Positions 49,899-61,470 of a stretch of DNA of 64,000 bases are shown here, in pieces. The notes beneath the pieces were generated by a model. That model was given only the letters and a program-made list of their open reading frames with translations, made no database searches and had not been told where the DNA came from. A program made the position numbers and the translations under genes. Numbering within the stretch: the stretch's first letter is position 1; every line of letters starts with the position of its first letter. The DNA is from Calvatia gigantea. Taxonomy: Eukaryota; Basidiomycota; Agaricomycetes; Agaricales; Lycoperdaceae. The stretch spans positions 2,542,001 to 2,606,000 of the forward strand of contig JACAAK010000004.1 of the NCBI GenBank assembly GCA_025093985.1, written 5' to 3'.

Positions 49899-50894
49899 AT
49901 GGCGTCGGATGACTCAGACTCAATAGAGCAACGTTTACGCCAGCGCATTGCCACACAATATCCTCTCCACTTGAAATCTGAGGCGGCGGACCTCCGCGGC
50001 AACTTGCCAAATACTCTTTTTGCGGTTGCGATTATTGCTTTTGCCCTCGGTGGTCTTTGTACTGTTTCGTTGATAGTCTTCGTCATTGGGGGGTCTGAGA
50101 GGCATTGGTGGTCGACGTATCAGCTCGCGTTCTTCCTCGCCGCCTGGTCCTTCTTTCACTGGGCAGAATTCGTTGTCACTGCAGGTTGGAACTTGGAGAA
50201 GTGTAATATTGACTGTACGTTATGGTCCCTGCCATGTTTTGCTTGACACATATGTTCATACGTCGACGCAGCGTTTTTGTTAAATAATGGAAATATGTAC
50301 CACGTTGCTCATGCAACGGCCGTTGCGGAATATCTGATCACCCTTTACTTCAAGCCCGGGTTCAAAAGCTCTGTTTATGTATCTCAGCTAGGTAATCAAA
50401 AGCGTCAATCCTTGTCTTGGAGAAGGTGTGTGCTAAATCTGATAGGAATTATCTTGGTCCTGTGTGGACAAGTACTCCGTTCGCTTGCAATGATCCACGC
50501 ATCAACCAATTTTTCTCATGCTCTTGCGTTTGAAAAGCGCAGTAATCACCAACTCATAACGGATGGCGTTTATGCGTATGTTTTCTTGCTTCGTTTGAGC
50601 ACCACCCACCGACGCACCACAGCTGGTTCCGTCACCCATCGTATGCCGGATTCTTCTATTGGGCTCTCGGGACGCAGCTGGTTCTGCAAAACCCTGTATC
50701 CCTCGTTTTATACTCCGTACTTCTCTGGAGATTCTTTTATTACCGGACAAGAGGTGGGTCGCCATTTACTTTCCTTCGGATTGAATCAGGCTGAACGCTC
50801 CCAAGCCGAGGAACGCGCTCTCATCAAATTCTTCGGACAGAACTATGTTGAGTACCGCCGACGTGTCGGGACAAGAATTCCGTTCATTCCTTAA
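49899..50894 (+). CDS. STE14: Protein-S-isoprenylcysteine O-methyltransferase
   Basis: Methylates the C-terminal prenyl-cysteine of CaaX proteins such as Ras and lipopeptide pheromones in the ER membrane. ATG 49899 gives MASDDSDSIEQRLRQR; an in-frame ATG at 49860 would add 13 residues. Membrane spans follow (LFAVAIIAFALGGLCTVSLI, then YQLAFFLAAWSFFHWAEFVV). The catalytic region is typical: NFSHALAFEKRSNHQLITDG, VYAWFRHPSYAGFFYWALGT, and after splicing RAEERALIKFFGQNYVEYRR with the end TRIPFIP. The motif RHPSYAGFF and the Glu pair EER are the conserved SAM/substrate elements. Five exons, intact. The stop TAA is at 50892-50894. In mating-competent basidiomycetes this enzyme also matures pheromone. 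Confidence 0.93.
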
Positions 50895-51143
50895 TATCTA
50901 CTGGACCAATATACATACCATAATGTTCCTTAAATCTTTACCGATTTACTACCTTTCACCGTCATGGGGAACACCAATGAATTTGCGCTCGCTTTGAAAT
51001 TGCATTGGTCATTCAACCCGCTATCCATGGATAATTGGATCATAAATATCGAGCGTTGAGACGTGATAAGGAATGTGACGCCGCGGTGCAGAATTTATTG
51101 TCAAAAGATGAGAACGAGGATATACATGTGACATAGCAGACCC

Positions 51144-51875
51144 TCAATCATCCTTGAGGATTGTGCCCCTGTCCGACACGTAGATGCCATCGAGGAATTT
51201 ACGGATATCCTTGTTGCGAACGCGGCAAATGCCTTGGATAGATGCGGCTGTAAAATGCACAAGTCAGAAAACGATGATCCAAGTCGGTGAATAACGCCCT
51301 TACCAGACTGGGAGACATTATCAATATCATTGCCCTCCAAAATTAACTCATCTTTCTGCGATTTTGACTCCGAAATGGTCACACCCTCCAGCATGTTAAC
51401 GTGCCGCACGGTCTGCGCAACCCATAGTTAGTAAGTGGGGTTCAACGATAGATTGCTAGGTACCTTCTCGCCCAAGAAATTTCGTATCTCGACAGCCTTA
51501 CCATTGTCTTGAATGATACAGTTGATAGGGAAATGGGCGTAGACTGCACGCATTTTGTATTGGAAACCCTTTAGAGAGCGTCAACTTGTATGTAGATCCA
51601 AAGGAAAGGGCGAGTACCTTTGTCACGCCAGTAACCATATTGTTTATCAGGCTACGAATCGTACGCAGGCAAGCGACGTGCTTGCGGCCACCTTGCCAAA
51701 CTGCCAGGCTGACCTTCGTGGTCTTGCCCTTTAATAGCCGGATATCCATGTCAACATGTCGGACGTTCTTCTTGAGTGTGCCTCGCGTTCCGGTGACGGT
51801 AATGAGGCGGGACCTGATGGTAACCTCAACATCGTCTGGAATTTCGAGTTCTTCAGTCTTGAGGACGTCGCGCAT
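51144..51875 (-). CDS. RPL9: 60S ribosomal protein L9 (uL6)
   Basis: A cytosolic large-subunit protein. ATG 51875 gives [20 protein letters not shown], then [20 protein letters not shown] and [20 protein letters not shown]. After introns the frame continues [20 protein letters not shown], then [20 protein letters not shown] and [20 protein letters not shown], ending DRGTILKDD at the stop 51146-51144. Length is normal. A splice acceptor-like CAG lies directly before the start codon, so an intron in the 5' UTR is likely, as is common for ribosomal protein genes. Confidence 0.95.
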
Positions 51876-52590
51876 CTGTCAGGACAAAGTGATGTGTGAG
51901 CCTTAGGCACATCCAAAGTGTCCCGCTCGCATCCAACACTTGCACTTCACCGATTTTCGTGAAACCGGCATCAAACACACAACAAAGTGTTACAGTGTGT
52001 TTTGGACACGATTAGGACTGGTAGAGATTGATAAATCGTACCTTGGACGGTGAGTTTTGGGCGGTGGGTCGGGCGCAGGTAGTTTGAGGGACTTCGCGAA
52101 GCTTCAGTTCGCTGACATAATACCAGATATCCAAACCCGGACGAATCAGATATTTCATTCAAAAAAAAAACGTTATCTCAACAAACCAAGACGGTAGCCT
52201 ATCGCGAGTCGCAATCAAAGTATCTGCGGCAGAAATATTTCATAATTTGTTGGATGAGTTGTTTTGTGGAATTGCCTCAGTTACTGAGGCTGAAAGGCGT
52301 AAGTTGACTCGGAGTCAGGTGGGCAGATGGCGGTGCTCGAATCGGAGCTTCAAATTGAGTGCAAATGCCCTGACCTGCCACGAGTACTCTTGCACTCCAC
52401 CACCATCTCGAAGCATTTCGTCGTCGTCGCCGTTGTTGTCTGTGGCAGATTGTGTGAGACTATTGAATAATACACCTTCGCCACTACACTCGTCAACGTC
52501 TAGATATTTGATCTGGAATTGTTGGACTTGTTCTTGAGGTTACCTCTCTTCTTTCCTACGATCAAGTCGATTCCCCCAGCGTGTTTGAAC
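51876..52590. other. Intergenic region between RPL9 and PCF11 (divergent)
   Basis: About 715 bases with both promoters. It likely includes the RPL9 leader intron (near 51885-51950) and an A-run near 52164. A 96-codon frame (52247-52537, +) is unsupported. Confidence 0.5.
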
Positions 52591-55059
52591 ATGTCTCTAT
52601 ATTCGCAGAGTTATTACGGCCAACCTTCTTACGGTGGCCCTGCCTATGCTGTTCCGGTTACTCAGCCTGGATATCAATACCAGTATCCTCAGCAGCAGCC
52701 CTCTCATCCCCAACCCGTACCCCTTGCACCGCCCCATCCTGTCTTCATTGACCCAGCAACTTTTCGCAGAGATTATAGCAGCCGGCTTGACCAACTTCAA
52801 TTCAATTCGCGCCCGATTATTCAAAGCTTATCCTTCTACGCGCAGGAATATTCAAGATACGCAGACGTTGTTGCTCAGTGCCTCGACAGCCACATTCGCA
52901 AGGTGAGTATCCGATCTGTCACATGGTTGTTTCATCTCTGCTCTTGCAGCGCACAGAATAAAGGGGATCGCATAGAAAAACATATTGATTTTTGGTTGTG
53001 TCGATATTTCGTGTAAAATGTAGTCTGTACACTTGAGCATAAGAGACAGAAACATATCCCAGAGCCTCAATGCCTCAAGGGTGTTCGCTCCTTGTTCACT
53101 GTTCTTTTGATCCCTTCTTGTTCCGTGGATATGCTGACTCATCCCTCGATTTGGTAATTTATTCAGGTTCCGCCTTGGATGAAGCTACCCGCCTTCTACC
53201 TTCTCGACGCGATCTCGAAGAATGTCTATGAGCCTTATGCTCGTATTTTTGCTTCTTTTGTTATTCCCCTCTTCCTCGACACATACAGGGCGGTTGACGA
53301 CAGTACCCGCAGCAAAATGGATGAAATGCTCCTGACTTGGCGCACAGGTTCTCCGACCAGCAAGGAGCTTTTCGGTCTCGGTCCCCAGATGGCGATTGAG
53401 CGAGGTATTTGGGGTGAGCAAGCTGTAGGTCATTTTATCTCTGATGATGTGCGGTGTTCTCATGCATTACAGGGGCCCGGCCAGGTAACAAAGCCGCAAG
53501 TTATGAGCGAGCTGAACTTCGCTCTCCAGGCGAAGGAACGAGCAGTTCAAGTCAATCCTAATGATGCTACTTCGAAGCATCATATTCAAGTCCTCCTTCA
53601 GGCATGTCCTAGATATTTCGTTTCATTTCCTGCTTACTGATTGCTTGTTCTAGTTACGAAGCCTCGTAGAAGCTGGAGTATCGGCCGAAGAATTGAACCA
53701 AATCTTGACCCAGCTTCGCACTCTTGTCCGCCCGTCGCTCGTCCAAGCTCCGCCGGCGCCTCCAACGCAGTGGTCATCTTCCCAATTTGTACCGGCACAA
53801 AACGCATACCCTCCGATAGCTAAAACCGATTACACAATGCTCGCCCCCACATATCCGGTGAAAGCCGAAGCTGATGGACCATTGGCATTGGTTCCGCCGT
53901 CGGCTGAAACAGCCGGCCAGAATGATCCAGCTCAGCTCGATATCACCAACATTCTGTCGTCCCTTGTGAAGTCTGGTTTAGTTTCCGTCCCGTCAACGGA
54001 CGCCACCACTTCCAAGCCAGAGTCGGTTGAGCAAAATGTGGGAGAGGAAATTAAGCCTGCCGTTCCGACCGCTGAAGACTTGGATGCCATTAAAGAAGCA
54101 CAGGCGGATTATCGCAGACGGATTTTGGCCGAAGAGATGGAAGTATCTCTTGTCGAGAATTCGATGTATGTTCCTTCTTTTTCGCTAGTTCCGCGTCATC
54201 TAATCACTTGCATTAGTGATGATCCTACTGTTTCGGTCCCAAATTTTCTATATGATTATCTTTCTCTTCAATGTCAACAGTGCGGGATTCGATACCCTGA
54301 TACAACGTTAGGAAAGAAGAAGCTAGAGGATCATCTGGATTTGCACTTCAGGCAAAACCGCAAGCTAAACCAGAACCTTGGCAGGGGCCATGATCGAAGC
54401 TGGTTCACCAGCGTTGAGGTGCGTAATCTTCTTGAAGATGATGTGAACTATTATTTAGTTTCTCGTAGGATTGGGTTCATGAACCCTGCGATAACCAAGG
54501 CAAACCTCGACCAGCAAAAGCGAAAGCCACTCCCCAACAAGATGCAAGCATTACCAAGACTCAAAGCACAACTGATTTGAAAGCACAATATGTCACAGTC
54601 CCTCCTGGAGATGAAGCTAAGCCCTTGTCGTGTCCCATATGTAAGGAGACGCTCCAGGTTGAGTTCCTCGAAGATGAAGAGGAGTGGGTTTGGCGGAACG
54701 CGATCAAGAAAGATGATAGAGTAAGCCTTATCACCGTGTAGTCGATTACAATTCTAATTCTTCCGCAGATATACCATGCAACATGCCATGCTGAAGCGAC
54801 AGCTTCAACAAGTAATCTAGTGACTCGGTTCAAAAATGAGATTGGCTCGACAGGAAGCCGAGGTTCTACGCCTGAGGTTATATCAACTCGTTCTATTCCA
54901 CCGTTCATAAGAGTGGCAAGGTCTCCCTCAAGGTCCCCATCGTCATCGCCTTTGAAACTTGCGGGTGTAAAGCGTAAGGTCGAGCACGGTGAACCCACAG
55001 ATTCCACAGAAGTGGACCGCACACCGCCGTTCAAAAAGTTGGCCCTTGCTCAGTCCTAA
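52591..55059 (+). CDS. PCF11: Pcf11, cleavage factor IA subunit for mRNA 3' end formation
   Basis: Binds the RNA polymerase II C-terminal domain and couples termination to cleavage. ATG 52591 gives a Tyr/Gln/Pro-rich start (MSLYSQSYYGQPSYGG). The CTD-interacting domain begins DPATFRRDYSSRLDQLQFNS and continues SLSFYAQEYSRYADVVAQCL and PPWMKLPAFYLLDAISKNVY to FLDTYRAVDDSTRSKMDEML. A linker is followed by two zinc-finger-like modules, LQCQQCGIRYPDTTLGKKKL (C..C...H..H) and SCPICKETLQVEF...IYHATCH, flanking the Clp1-binding region (RSWFTSVEDWVHE). A Ser/Pro tail ends at TAA 55057-55059. Exons near 53140-53640 and 54160-54780 are joined by short introns. Domain order matches fungal Pcf11. Confidence 0.93.
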
Positions 55060-55546
55060 GGACCTTTCGTATGCACTCCCTCGCCCACTTAATCATACTT
55101 CATCCACATCCCACCGGACATCATATCGCAATCGACATTTGGATACGCGCAACGCATTTATTCTTATTTCACCTGATAATGAGCATTTTGTACTTCCCCA
55201 GTGCATTTAGAGCATAGAATGCAATAATAAAACTGTACTTTTGTGCCTATTCTCATTTGTGCAAATTGAGGTCACTGGACGGGGTCTGGAAAACTCCCCT
55301 GTTTGGTAATTAGGTGTGCGGATCACCATCCCCTTTCCACATGCTCAATGGTGTTTAGCATCTAACTTATTTAGTGTTGGCACCACATACCTGCAGTGTT
55401 TCAACGTTCAACGTTCACCCCGCGGAACGATATCACATATCCCCCCATGACATCCCACAACATTTGGCCGGCGAGTACAAGTAGTGAGGAGGTTCCCATT
55501 TCACCAATTAAGCACATTTTCTCACTCCTGCCGCCTGCCAGCACAG
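55060..55546. other. Intergenic region upstream of SWT1
   Basis: About 490 bases holding the PCF11 3' UTR and the SWT1 promoter, and perhaps a first SWT1 exon I could not identify. Confidence 0.45.
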
Positions 55547-56891
55547 TTACAACTGCTCGATGATGTTGCCAACCAGGATATAGAAATGCAAGTAGGTCTC
55601 ACGAAATATTTTAAATACATTGCCTCGTAACGTGGATTCTCCTTGAAGCCTGCCACGGCGGACATCATCTACGTTGTCCTTGACACCAATATTCTCTTGC
55701 ATCACTTCAAAATTCTCAAGAACTTCGTGGAGGATATCGCATTTGCGAATGCACCTGTCGTCGTTGTATGTCCAGGCATCGTCCTCAATGAACTTGATTT
55801 GTATGTGCTTTTGAAAATGTCGCTCTAAATTATCAGACTGACTATTCGGTTGTTAATTCCGTTAAGTCAGAAGAATCGTTCAGACCTCGGACGTCTGGCC
55901 AGAAACGCGACAGACTGGATGATGAAAGAGGTTACGCGCAAGGATCTGGTTCAGCCCATTGTGAAAGGCCAGGCTCAACGTGAGACGTGCAAACCGACAG
56001 GGAACTGGAAGGTCAGACAGAAGGGCGAGGTGAGTTTCGAGTCCTCGTGTTATTTGATAGTGCTTCACTCATGAAACATCGCACAACGCTGCGTTTAGGT
56101 GACCTCGAATGATGAGATGATCGTGGATTGCTGCAAGTACTTTCATTCGAAGGCACCTGCTGTGTTGTATACGGGCGATAAGAACCTATGCCTTCGCTGC
56201 GATCAAGAAGGTAGGAGTTTATGCTCTGCTCCCGAGCTGGCTCACGAAGGGGCTGGATTATTTGTGTCGTTAGGACTTCGATTCATTAGCCCGCCTCGCC
56301 CGCATGAATACACTAGTTTAGATTTGGTCAAGCGCATTCAAGGGCTCCTCCCGGAGTATGCGTATTACTTGGATAAGATAGTACGGAATTATCATCGGGT
56401 CGTGCGGGCAAAACAAGATGACGGGATGATGATTGATGAGGATATCCAAGTTCAGATTCCTCATGCTACGCTGGTACACCTTCAAGTCGTGGAAGAGTTC
56501 GTACCACTGTTCCAGGAACTCGTGAAACGGGTGGGTGGGGAAGAAATTGAGAACTTCTGTGAACTGAAGAAGACCGGTTCATCGATTTCGAAATACGCTC
56601 CGCAGTGGCAGCAAAACGACAAAACCTGTGGACGAGTGGGACGTCAGGGAGTGCTTGGAGTATCTGCAGCTCAAAAAGAAGATCGTATTTGCGAACCCCG
56701 AACCGCCACTAGGTAGGTTCCTAAGGAACCCGTATTCTGGGAATGGCGCTCTTTCAGGGGTTGAGTGGTCTGCGAGCGCGTGGAAGGCGGCGGCAACGAG
56801 CCTGCGGCAGGTTGGAGAGACTTGGAAAGATGAAGTGATATTGCACTATGTGGATATGCTGGGCCAGTACGTGAATACCGAGTACACCTAA
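55547..56891 (+). CDS. SWT1: Swt1-type PIN-domain endoribonuclease (apparent frameshift near 56624)
   Basis: Swt1 cleaves faulty nuclear transcripts near the nuclear pore. The first supported exon begins about 55547 (LQLLDDVANQDIEMQ) and joins TADIIYVVLDTNILLHHFKI, the start of a PIN domain with catalytic Asp in LDTN. It continues VVVVCPGIVLNELDF, RNATDWMMKEVTRKD and SNDEMIVDCCKYFHS, then VLYTGDKNLCLRC, with the further acidic residues of the PIN fold. The C-terminal helical region has VEEFVPLFQELVKRVGG, ending SKYAPQWQQNDK in one frame. The sequence then continues as PVDEWDVRECLEYLQLKKKI in the +1 frame to the stop at 56891. One extra A in the run at 56621-56624 would explain this; no GT-AG intron fits. 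The 5' start is uncertain (ATG 55586 is possible). Confidence 0.8.
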
Positions 56892-57558
56892 CGTTGCTTT
56901 TCCCCTGTATTTTTCCTCCCAATGAAAACACCTCCTTATGGAGACCTTGGGTATGTAGTTAGATATGGATTAGATATACCGCATACGGACTTGAAATTAT
57001 TTATTGTTGTAAATGGAATCGTTACAGCAGGGGTTTTGCATCAGATCTGAAAAAATAAGTTGACGCATTGTGGGGAAGCATCAGTGAGTTTTGCTTCTTC
57101 GGGCAATCGGCATCCTGGGCCGAAAGAAAGACACATTAAGGTGGGGACAAGAAAAGGTCGATCAACAACAAAGAGAGGCTGCGGGGCGCTGCGGTTGGTC
57201 ACGTCTCCCCAAAGGGTGCGCAGATGGAAGGTATAGATCGTTGTTCATACAATTAGATATCGTTACTCTTATCAACTACCAGGAGGTTAAGGTTGTGGGG
57301 AAGCCAGGCCACGAGGGCTCCTACAGACACGATGGCCGGATCGTGGTAACTGCGGCAAAGATGCTCCCGATGGATGGGACAATTTATGGAGCTGCGGGAG
57401 GATTGGAGCATGATCGGGGGCACTGACCGGCCGGCCGGTGCAACCGGAAGGGTGTGATCCTGAAATAGAAATGGAAAAATGGGCTTTTGTCGTTTGGCTG
57501 TTGGGTTTGAGGCAGTCCTTGGCTGATTGCCCCCTCCACACTCTCTTTCCCATCTCCC
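56892..57558. other. Intergenic region between SWT1 and the GT32 gene
   Basis: About 670 bases. A 111-codon frame (57091-57426, +) has no recognised content. A GC-rich palindrome CCGGCCGGCCGG lies near 57426-57437. The 3' part should hold the GT32 promoter. Confidence 0.45.
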
Positions 57559-59185
57559 ATGAACCGTCGCAGGGCTTTCTACATCTTCCTCTCCATCCTA
57601 GCTCTCTTCCTCATCGGTACAGTCGTCGTCCTCTCCTCAGTCACATACTACCTCGCCATCGACCCAGACGCATACCTCACCGAGCTTGAGCTTCCCATTC
57701 TTGACAATAAAACTCGTTGGGACCCCGCAGAACATAACAGAGCCCAATATGTTCCAAAAATCATCCACCAGACATGGAAAACAGAGACCCTCCCTGCCCG
57801 TTGGCAAAATCTCTCCCAAGGCTGTCGCGAAATGATGCCCGACTAGTACGTTCAGTACTTTCCTAAACTTCGTAACCATTCTTACATCAGTTCCTCCAGT
57901 AAATACATGCTCTGGACAGACGCCGGTTCTCGAGACTTCATCGCGAAGCGTTATCCATGGTTCCTAGAAACTTTTGATGGCTACAAGTACAATATCCAAC
58001 GCGCCGATGCCATTCGCTATTTCGTCCTTCACCACTACGGAGGTATCTACATCGACTTGGACATGGGTTGCCTTCGTCCCATGGATCCTCTTCTAGCATA
58101 CCCCGTCATTCTCCCAAAAACAATCCCTGTGGGCGTGTCGAATGACCTCATCATCTCTGCAAAAAACCATCCTTTCATGGATCAAACTATCCACAACCTT
58201 GTCACCTTCGACCATTCCTGGGTTCTCAATTATCCTACCGTTATGTTCAGCACAGGCCCCATGTTTCTCTCAGCCCAATACGGCATATACACATCCTCAC
58301 ACCCAACCACCGCTACATCTGATATACGCGTCCTCCCTAAGTCGCTATATGGAAAGAACGCGAAGCCTGGTGAAGCCCCCAATTCCTTTTTCTCCCACTT
58401 TTACGGCAGCAGCTGGCACGCAGATGATGCGGCCTTCATTGGATTCCTCGGCACGTGGGGGAAGGGTCTCATGTGGCTGGGTCTTATCATCCTCATAATT
58501 GGCTTACTCAAGCTACCCAAAGGGCAAAGGCGCTATAGTCTTAGAAGATATGAGGTCCTACTACCACGCCTATCCCACCGCTCTGGGCGCTGGCACCTTG
58601 TCCTGGGTGGCTCTTCTGCGCCAAGTACACAGCCCTCCTCGCCAAGCAGCAGTGAAGCCAGCTCTCCGACTGATAGTGATGTCCCTGTACTTCACCTTCC
58701 ACTTAATGTCAGGGCTTCGTCGCCGGCTGCGTCGGATGTATCAACCCTTGATCCATACGCTGGACGACCAACGAGCCCTATTGTCGAGGTATATCAACGC
58801 ATTCGTAACAGGGTCGTCAATATCGCATCTCCTCGCGAACAAACTCCGCGAACTCCTTATCGACCTCGCCGCCGGATCTCGAAACGGCTTGCTGTTTTTC
58901 CTTCCTGCCATATTTACCACGTCGCAAGACGTCGAGCTGGAGCCTGTCCGTATCGTTGACACTCCAAGACCAAGCCCAATTCCGTCGACAGCAACCTTAC
59001 TCCCTCCAGAGAAACAGCGGTTGATGCAGGATTTGGAACGGGGCCTCAACCCTCACGCAGATTGGGATCCCCACGATAGTCATGAGTCTCGATTAATCGA
59101 TCTCACAGACCCCTCACACTGCAGTCCCTCTCTCACCCGCAGCACCTCGAGATCATGGAAATCCAACCGCCTGCCCAATTCATAG
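57559..59185 (+). CDS. GT32 mannosyltransferase, inositol phosphoceramide type (Sur1/Csh1-like)
   Basis: A Golgi type II glycosyltransferase that probably adds mannose to inositol phosphoceramide. ATG 57559 opens MNRRRAFYIFLSILALFLIG, a signal anchor. An intron after CREMMPD joins YKYMLWTDAGSRDFI. The family core is YVPKIIHQTWKTETLPARW, YNIQRADAIRYFVLHHYGG and IYIDLDMGCLRPMDPLL (DXD motif), followed by FFSHFYGSSWHADDAAFIGF. A second membrane segment, MWLGLIILIIGLLKL, precedes a Ser/Pro-rich tail. That frame stops at 58957-58959 after an unnatural Arg-rich end, but the neighbouring +1 frame from about 58870 reads GLLFFLPAIFTTSQDVELEP to 59185 and looks like the genuine C terminus. I therefore suspect a one-base frame change at about 58855-58890, or an unusual intron. 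The catalytic part is intact. Confidence 0.85.
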
Positions 59186-59441
59186 GACCCGAACCTGAAC
59201 AACTTTCATCCACAGGTTTGCTTATATCTATATATACTAGGATACCCCATGTTTACACACACAAGTGATTACGTCTGAACGCTTTAATTTCAACTCATCC
59301 AATGGACTGAGGACAAGGAATTCCTCTCATAATGGTATTAGTTGCTATATAGGTATAGGTTATGGGATATTCAATGCCCCCGTCTAAATACATATATACT
59401 AACATATTGCTAGACAATCTCTGTTCGCATATCTAGCTAGC

Positions 59442-61178
59442 CTATATAGATTTGGTTGAAGCCACTCGCCTCATCCCAAAGGATAGCCCAAACATTAAGA
59501 AAGCAGAGATACTGTACGTGTAGGCCGGTCCGATGGTCCAGTAGGATGCACAAGCTGTGTAAGGAGATATGTTAGCACCGAATATGCTATTCACTCTGAA
59601 ACTTACCCAAGATCGGACCAATAGCACGTCCTAGCTGTCCCGCAGAACGGAAATGACCCAAAGCTTTCCCTTTCACCAAATCAGGGTGTTCCTCAATAGG
59701 CTTCCCCGAAACATCATCCACCCGTGGTTCATCGCACTGCAGAGAGGCGAATGCAGTCAACGAATTGACGACGGTCGCACTGGTAAACGCCATGCAGACG
59801 GCAGCCGCTTGTAACAATCTCATTGCAACCGCGGTATTCTTGTTCACATAAGTGGGTAATATGGCCAAGAGCGCGAGCGCAACAGCGCAGCTGGAAACGC
59901 CGCGCTTCGCCATTACGCCCTCGCCGACTTTTGACATCGCGCGTCGAACATAGCCTCCTTGAAGAAGAGCGCTGATGATTCCAATGGATCCGATGAGTTT
60001 GCCGTTTTGCGTGTTGTTCCAATCCAGAACTGCGGAGTCAAACATGGGGTTATCAACGATTGGAAATCTCAAGTGAGACACAAATTCTCTTACGGTCGAA
60101 AGTGAGGAAAGTGAGCGTGAATTCGACTCCAGAGAAAAGAGCGAGGAAGAGGAAGTGGAGTTTTTGTAGTGACTTGAGAAGCTTTATGCGCGTCGATACA
60201 TCGCGTCTTGTTGAGCTGCCGTTGACCTTTACTTTGGATTCAGGGGCTGTTGGGTCCGTTTTGGGTTTTCCGCCATGTCCGCGTGTTTCGGGAAGAGCAA
60301 CTATCAGGAAGAGTGTTTCTGCAAGCAGGAGCACGAGAGTTAAGGCCGCAGGAACAGCGTAGACGTTAAGGTCGATGCCCCATTTTTGCATAGCAGAGGG
60401 GAGGGGCCTGGAAGCGAAGTACGCGCCAATGGGAGGACCGATGCAGAAGCAAATTGCGAATGCAATGCCCACATGGGCGAGAGCCTTGGATCTCGTGGCC
60501 TGGGAAGTGACGTCTGAGAGGATAGCACTGCAAACAGGGTGAATACGAGGAGCGGGAACCCATTGTCACAGACGCACATGGCCAACTGCACATTTCCTTC
60601 ACTAAGTCCTCCAATGACGCGGGATAACATATATGAAGCAAAAGTCGTAGACTGGACCCACCTGAATGGGGCATAATGTCAAAGGAATGTGCATGCGACC
60701 TGAAAAACTGGCTTACACGACAGCGGAGAGAATATTTCCAATCATTGTCAACAAGAGGATGCGTTTACGCCCATATTTATCGGAGAGGGAACCGATCTTC
60801 GGGGAAACGATGAACTGAAGGGTACTATCGATGTCCTCAGCGACATGCCAGAAGGCATTGAGTGTTGGACGCACGAAAAAACTGAGCCCATGAATCCGCC
60901 CAAGAGCACGATATCCCATCTTCGCGACTGCGGGCCGGGGTCGTAGAACAGGCCTCTCACATACGAAACCGAACGTAGAGTCAGCGAAAGGAACCCGTTA
61001 GGGTCGGAGCCCTCCCGCTATGGACAAAAGTCAGCTTGTGTGTGGTGGAGGGTAACTGCCAGGTCATACTTACTACAGTATACCACTCGATTAGACGCGG
61101 AAACAGGGGTAGTGGAATGGTGAATGCAAAGAGATCTAGTATAAGAGACAAGAAGACGATGGTCTCTACCTTGGCCAT
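59442..61178 (-). CDS. MFS transporter, MFSD10/TetA-like
   Basis: A 12-span major facilitator. ATG 61178 starts MAKVETIVFLSLILDLFAFT and the first helix. Motif A occurs as SPKIGSLSDKYGRKRILLLT. The next exons give TTFASYMLSRVIGGLSEGNV and ILSDVTSQATRSKALAHVGI, then AFAICFCIGPPIGAYFASRP. The second half has HFLFLALFSGVEFTLTFLTF, GKLIGSIGIISALLQGGYVR and KALGHFRSAGQLGRAIGPIL. The end is FGMRRVASTKSI with the stop near 59442. This arrangement is that of the DHA1-type MFSD10 (tetracycline transporter-like) proteins; the substrate is unknown (organic anions or drugs in animals). Around eight introns, intact. Confidence 0.88.
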
Positions 61179-61470
61179 AGTCTCAGTTGTGGGGTATGCT
61201 GTACAAGTAAGACGTGGGTACCGCTCTTGGCGTTTTTAAGATACCATGGCCCACAAAAAATAGCAAGGCCCGATAGCGCCCGCTGGCGGTGCTGCGACTC
61301 GGTGTCGCCACGTTACTGTCAAAAGTCATAAATTCCCAGGCGACTAAAATACAAATGAATGGCAACAAATGTTTTCAGTTTGGAACGTTTACTGTACGTA
61401 TGCTAATGTTGGTTTCGACCGAGGTAAGTTATGTGAAACGTGTTATGTCCGCGCCCAAAAATAACCCTCA

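Noticed and set aside
58499..58860. Long overlapping frame (58499-59185) taken as a separate gene.
   Set aside because: Its first half overlaps the natural Ser/Pro tail of the GT32 protein in another frame; only its last third looks coding and fits as the GT32 C terminus.
31417..59185. Metabolic cluster from glutaminase, MET6, xylitol dehydrogenase and the GT32 enzyme.
   Set aside because: They belong to different pathways, are spread over about 28 kb and are interleaved with housekeeping genes; no backbone biosynthetic enzyme or regulator is present.
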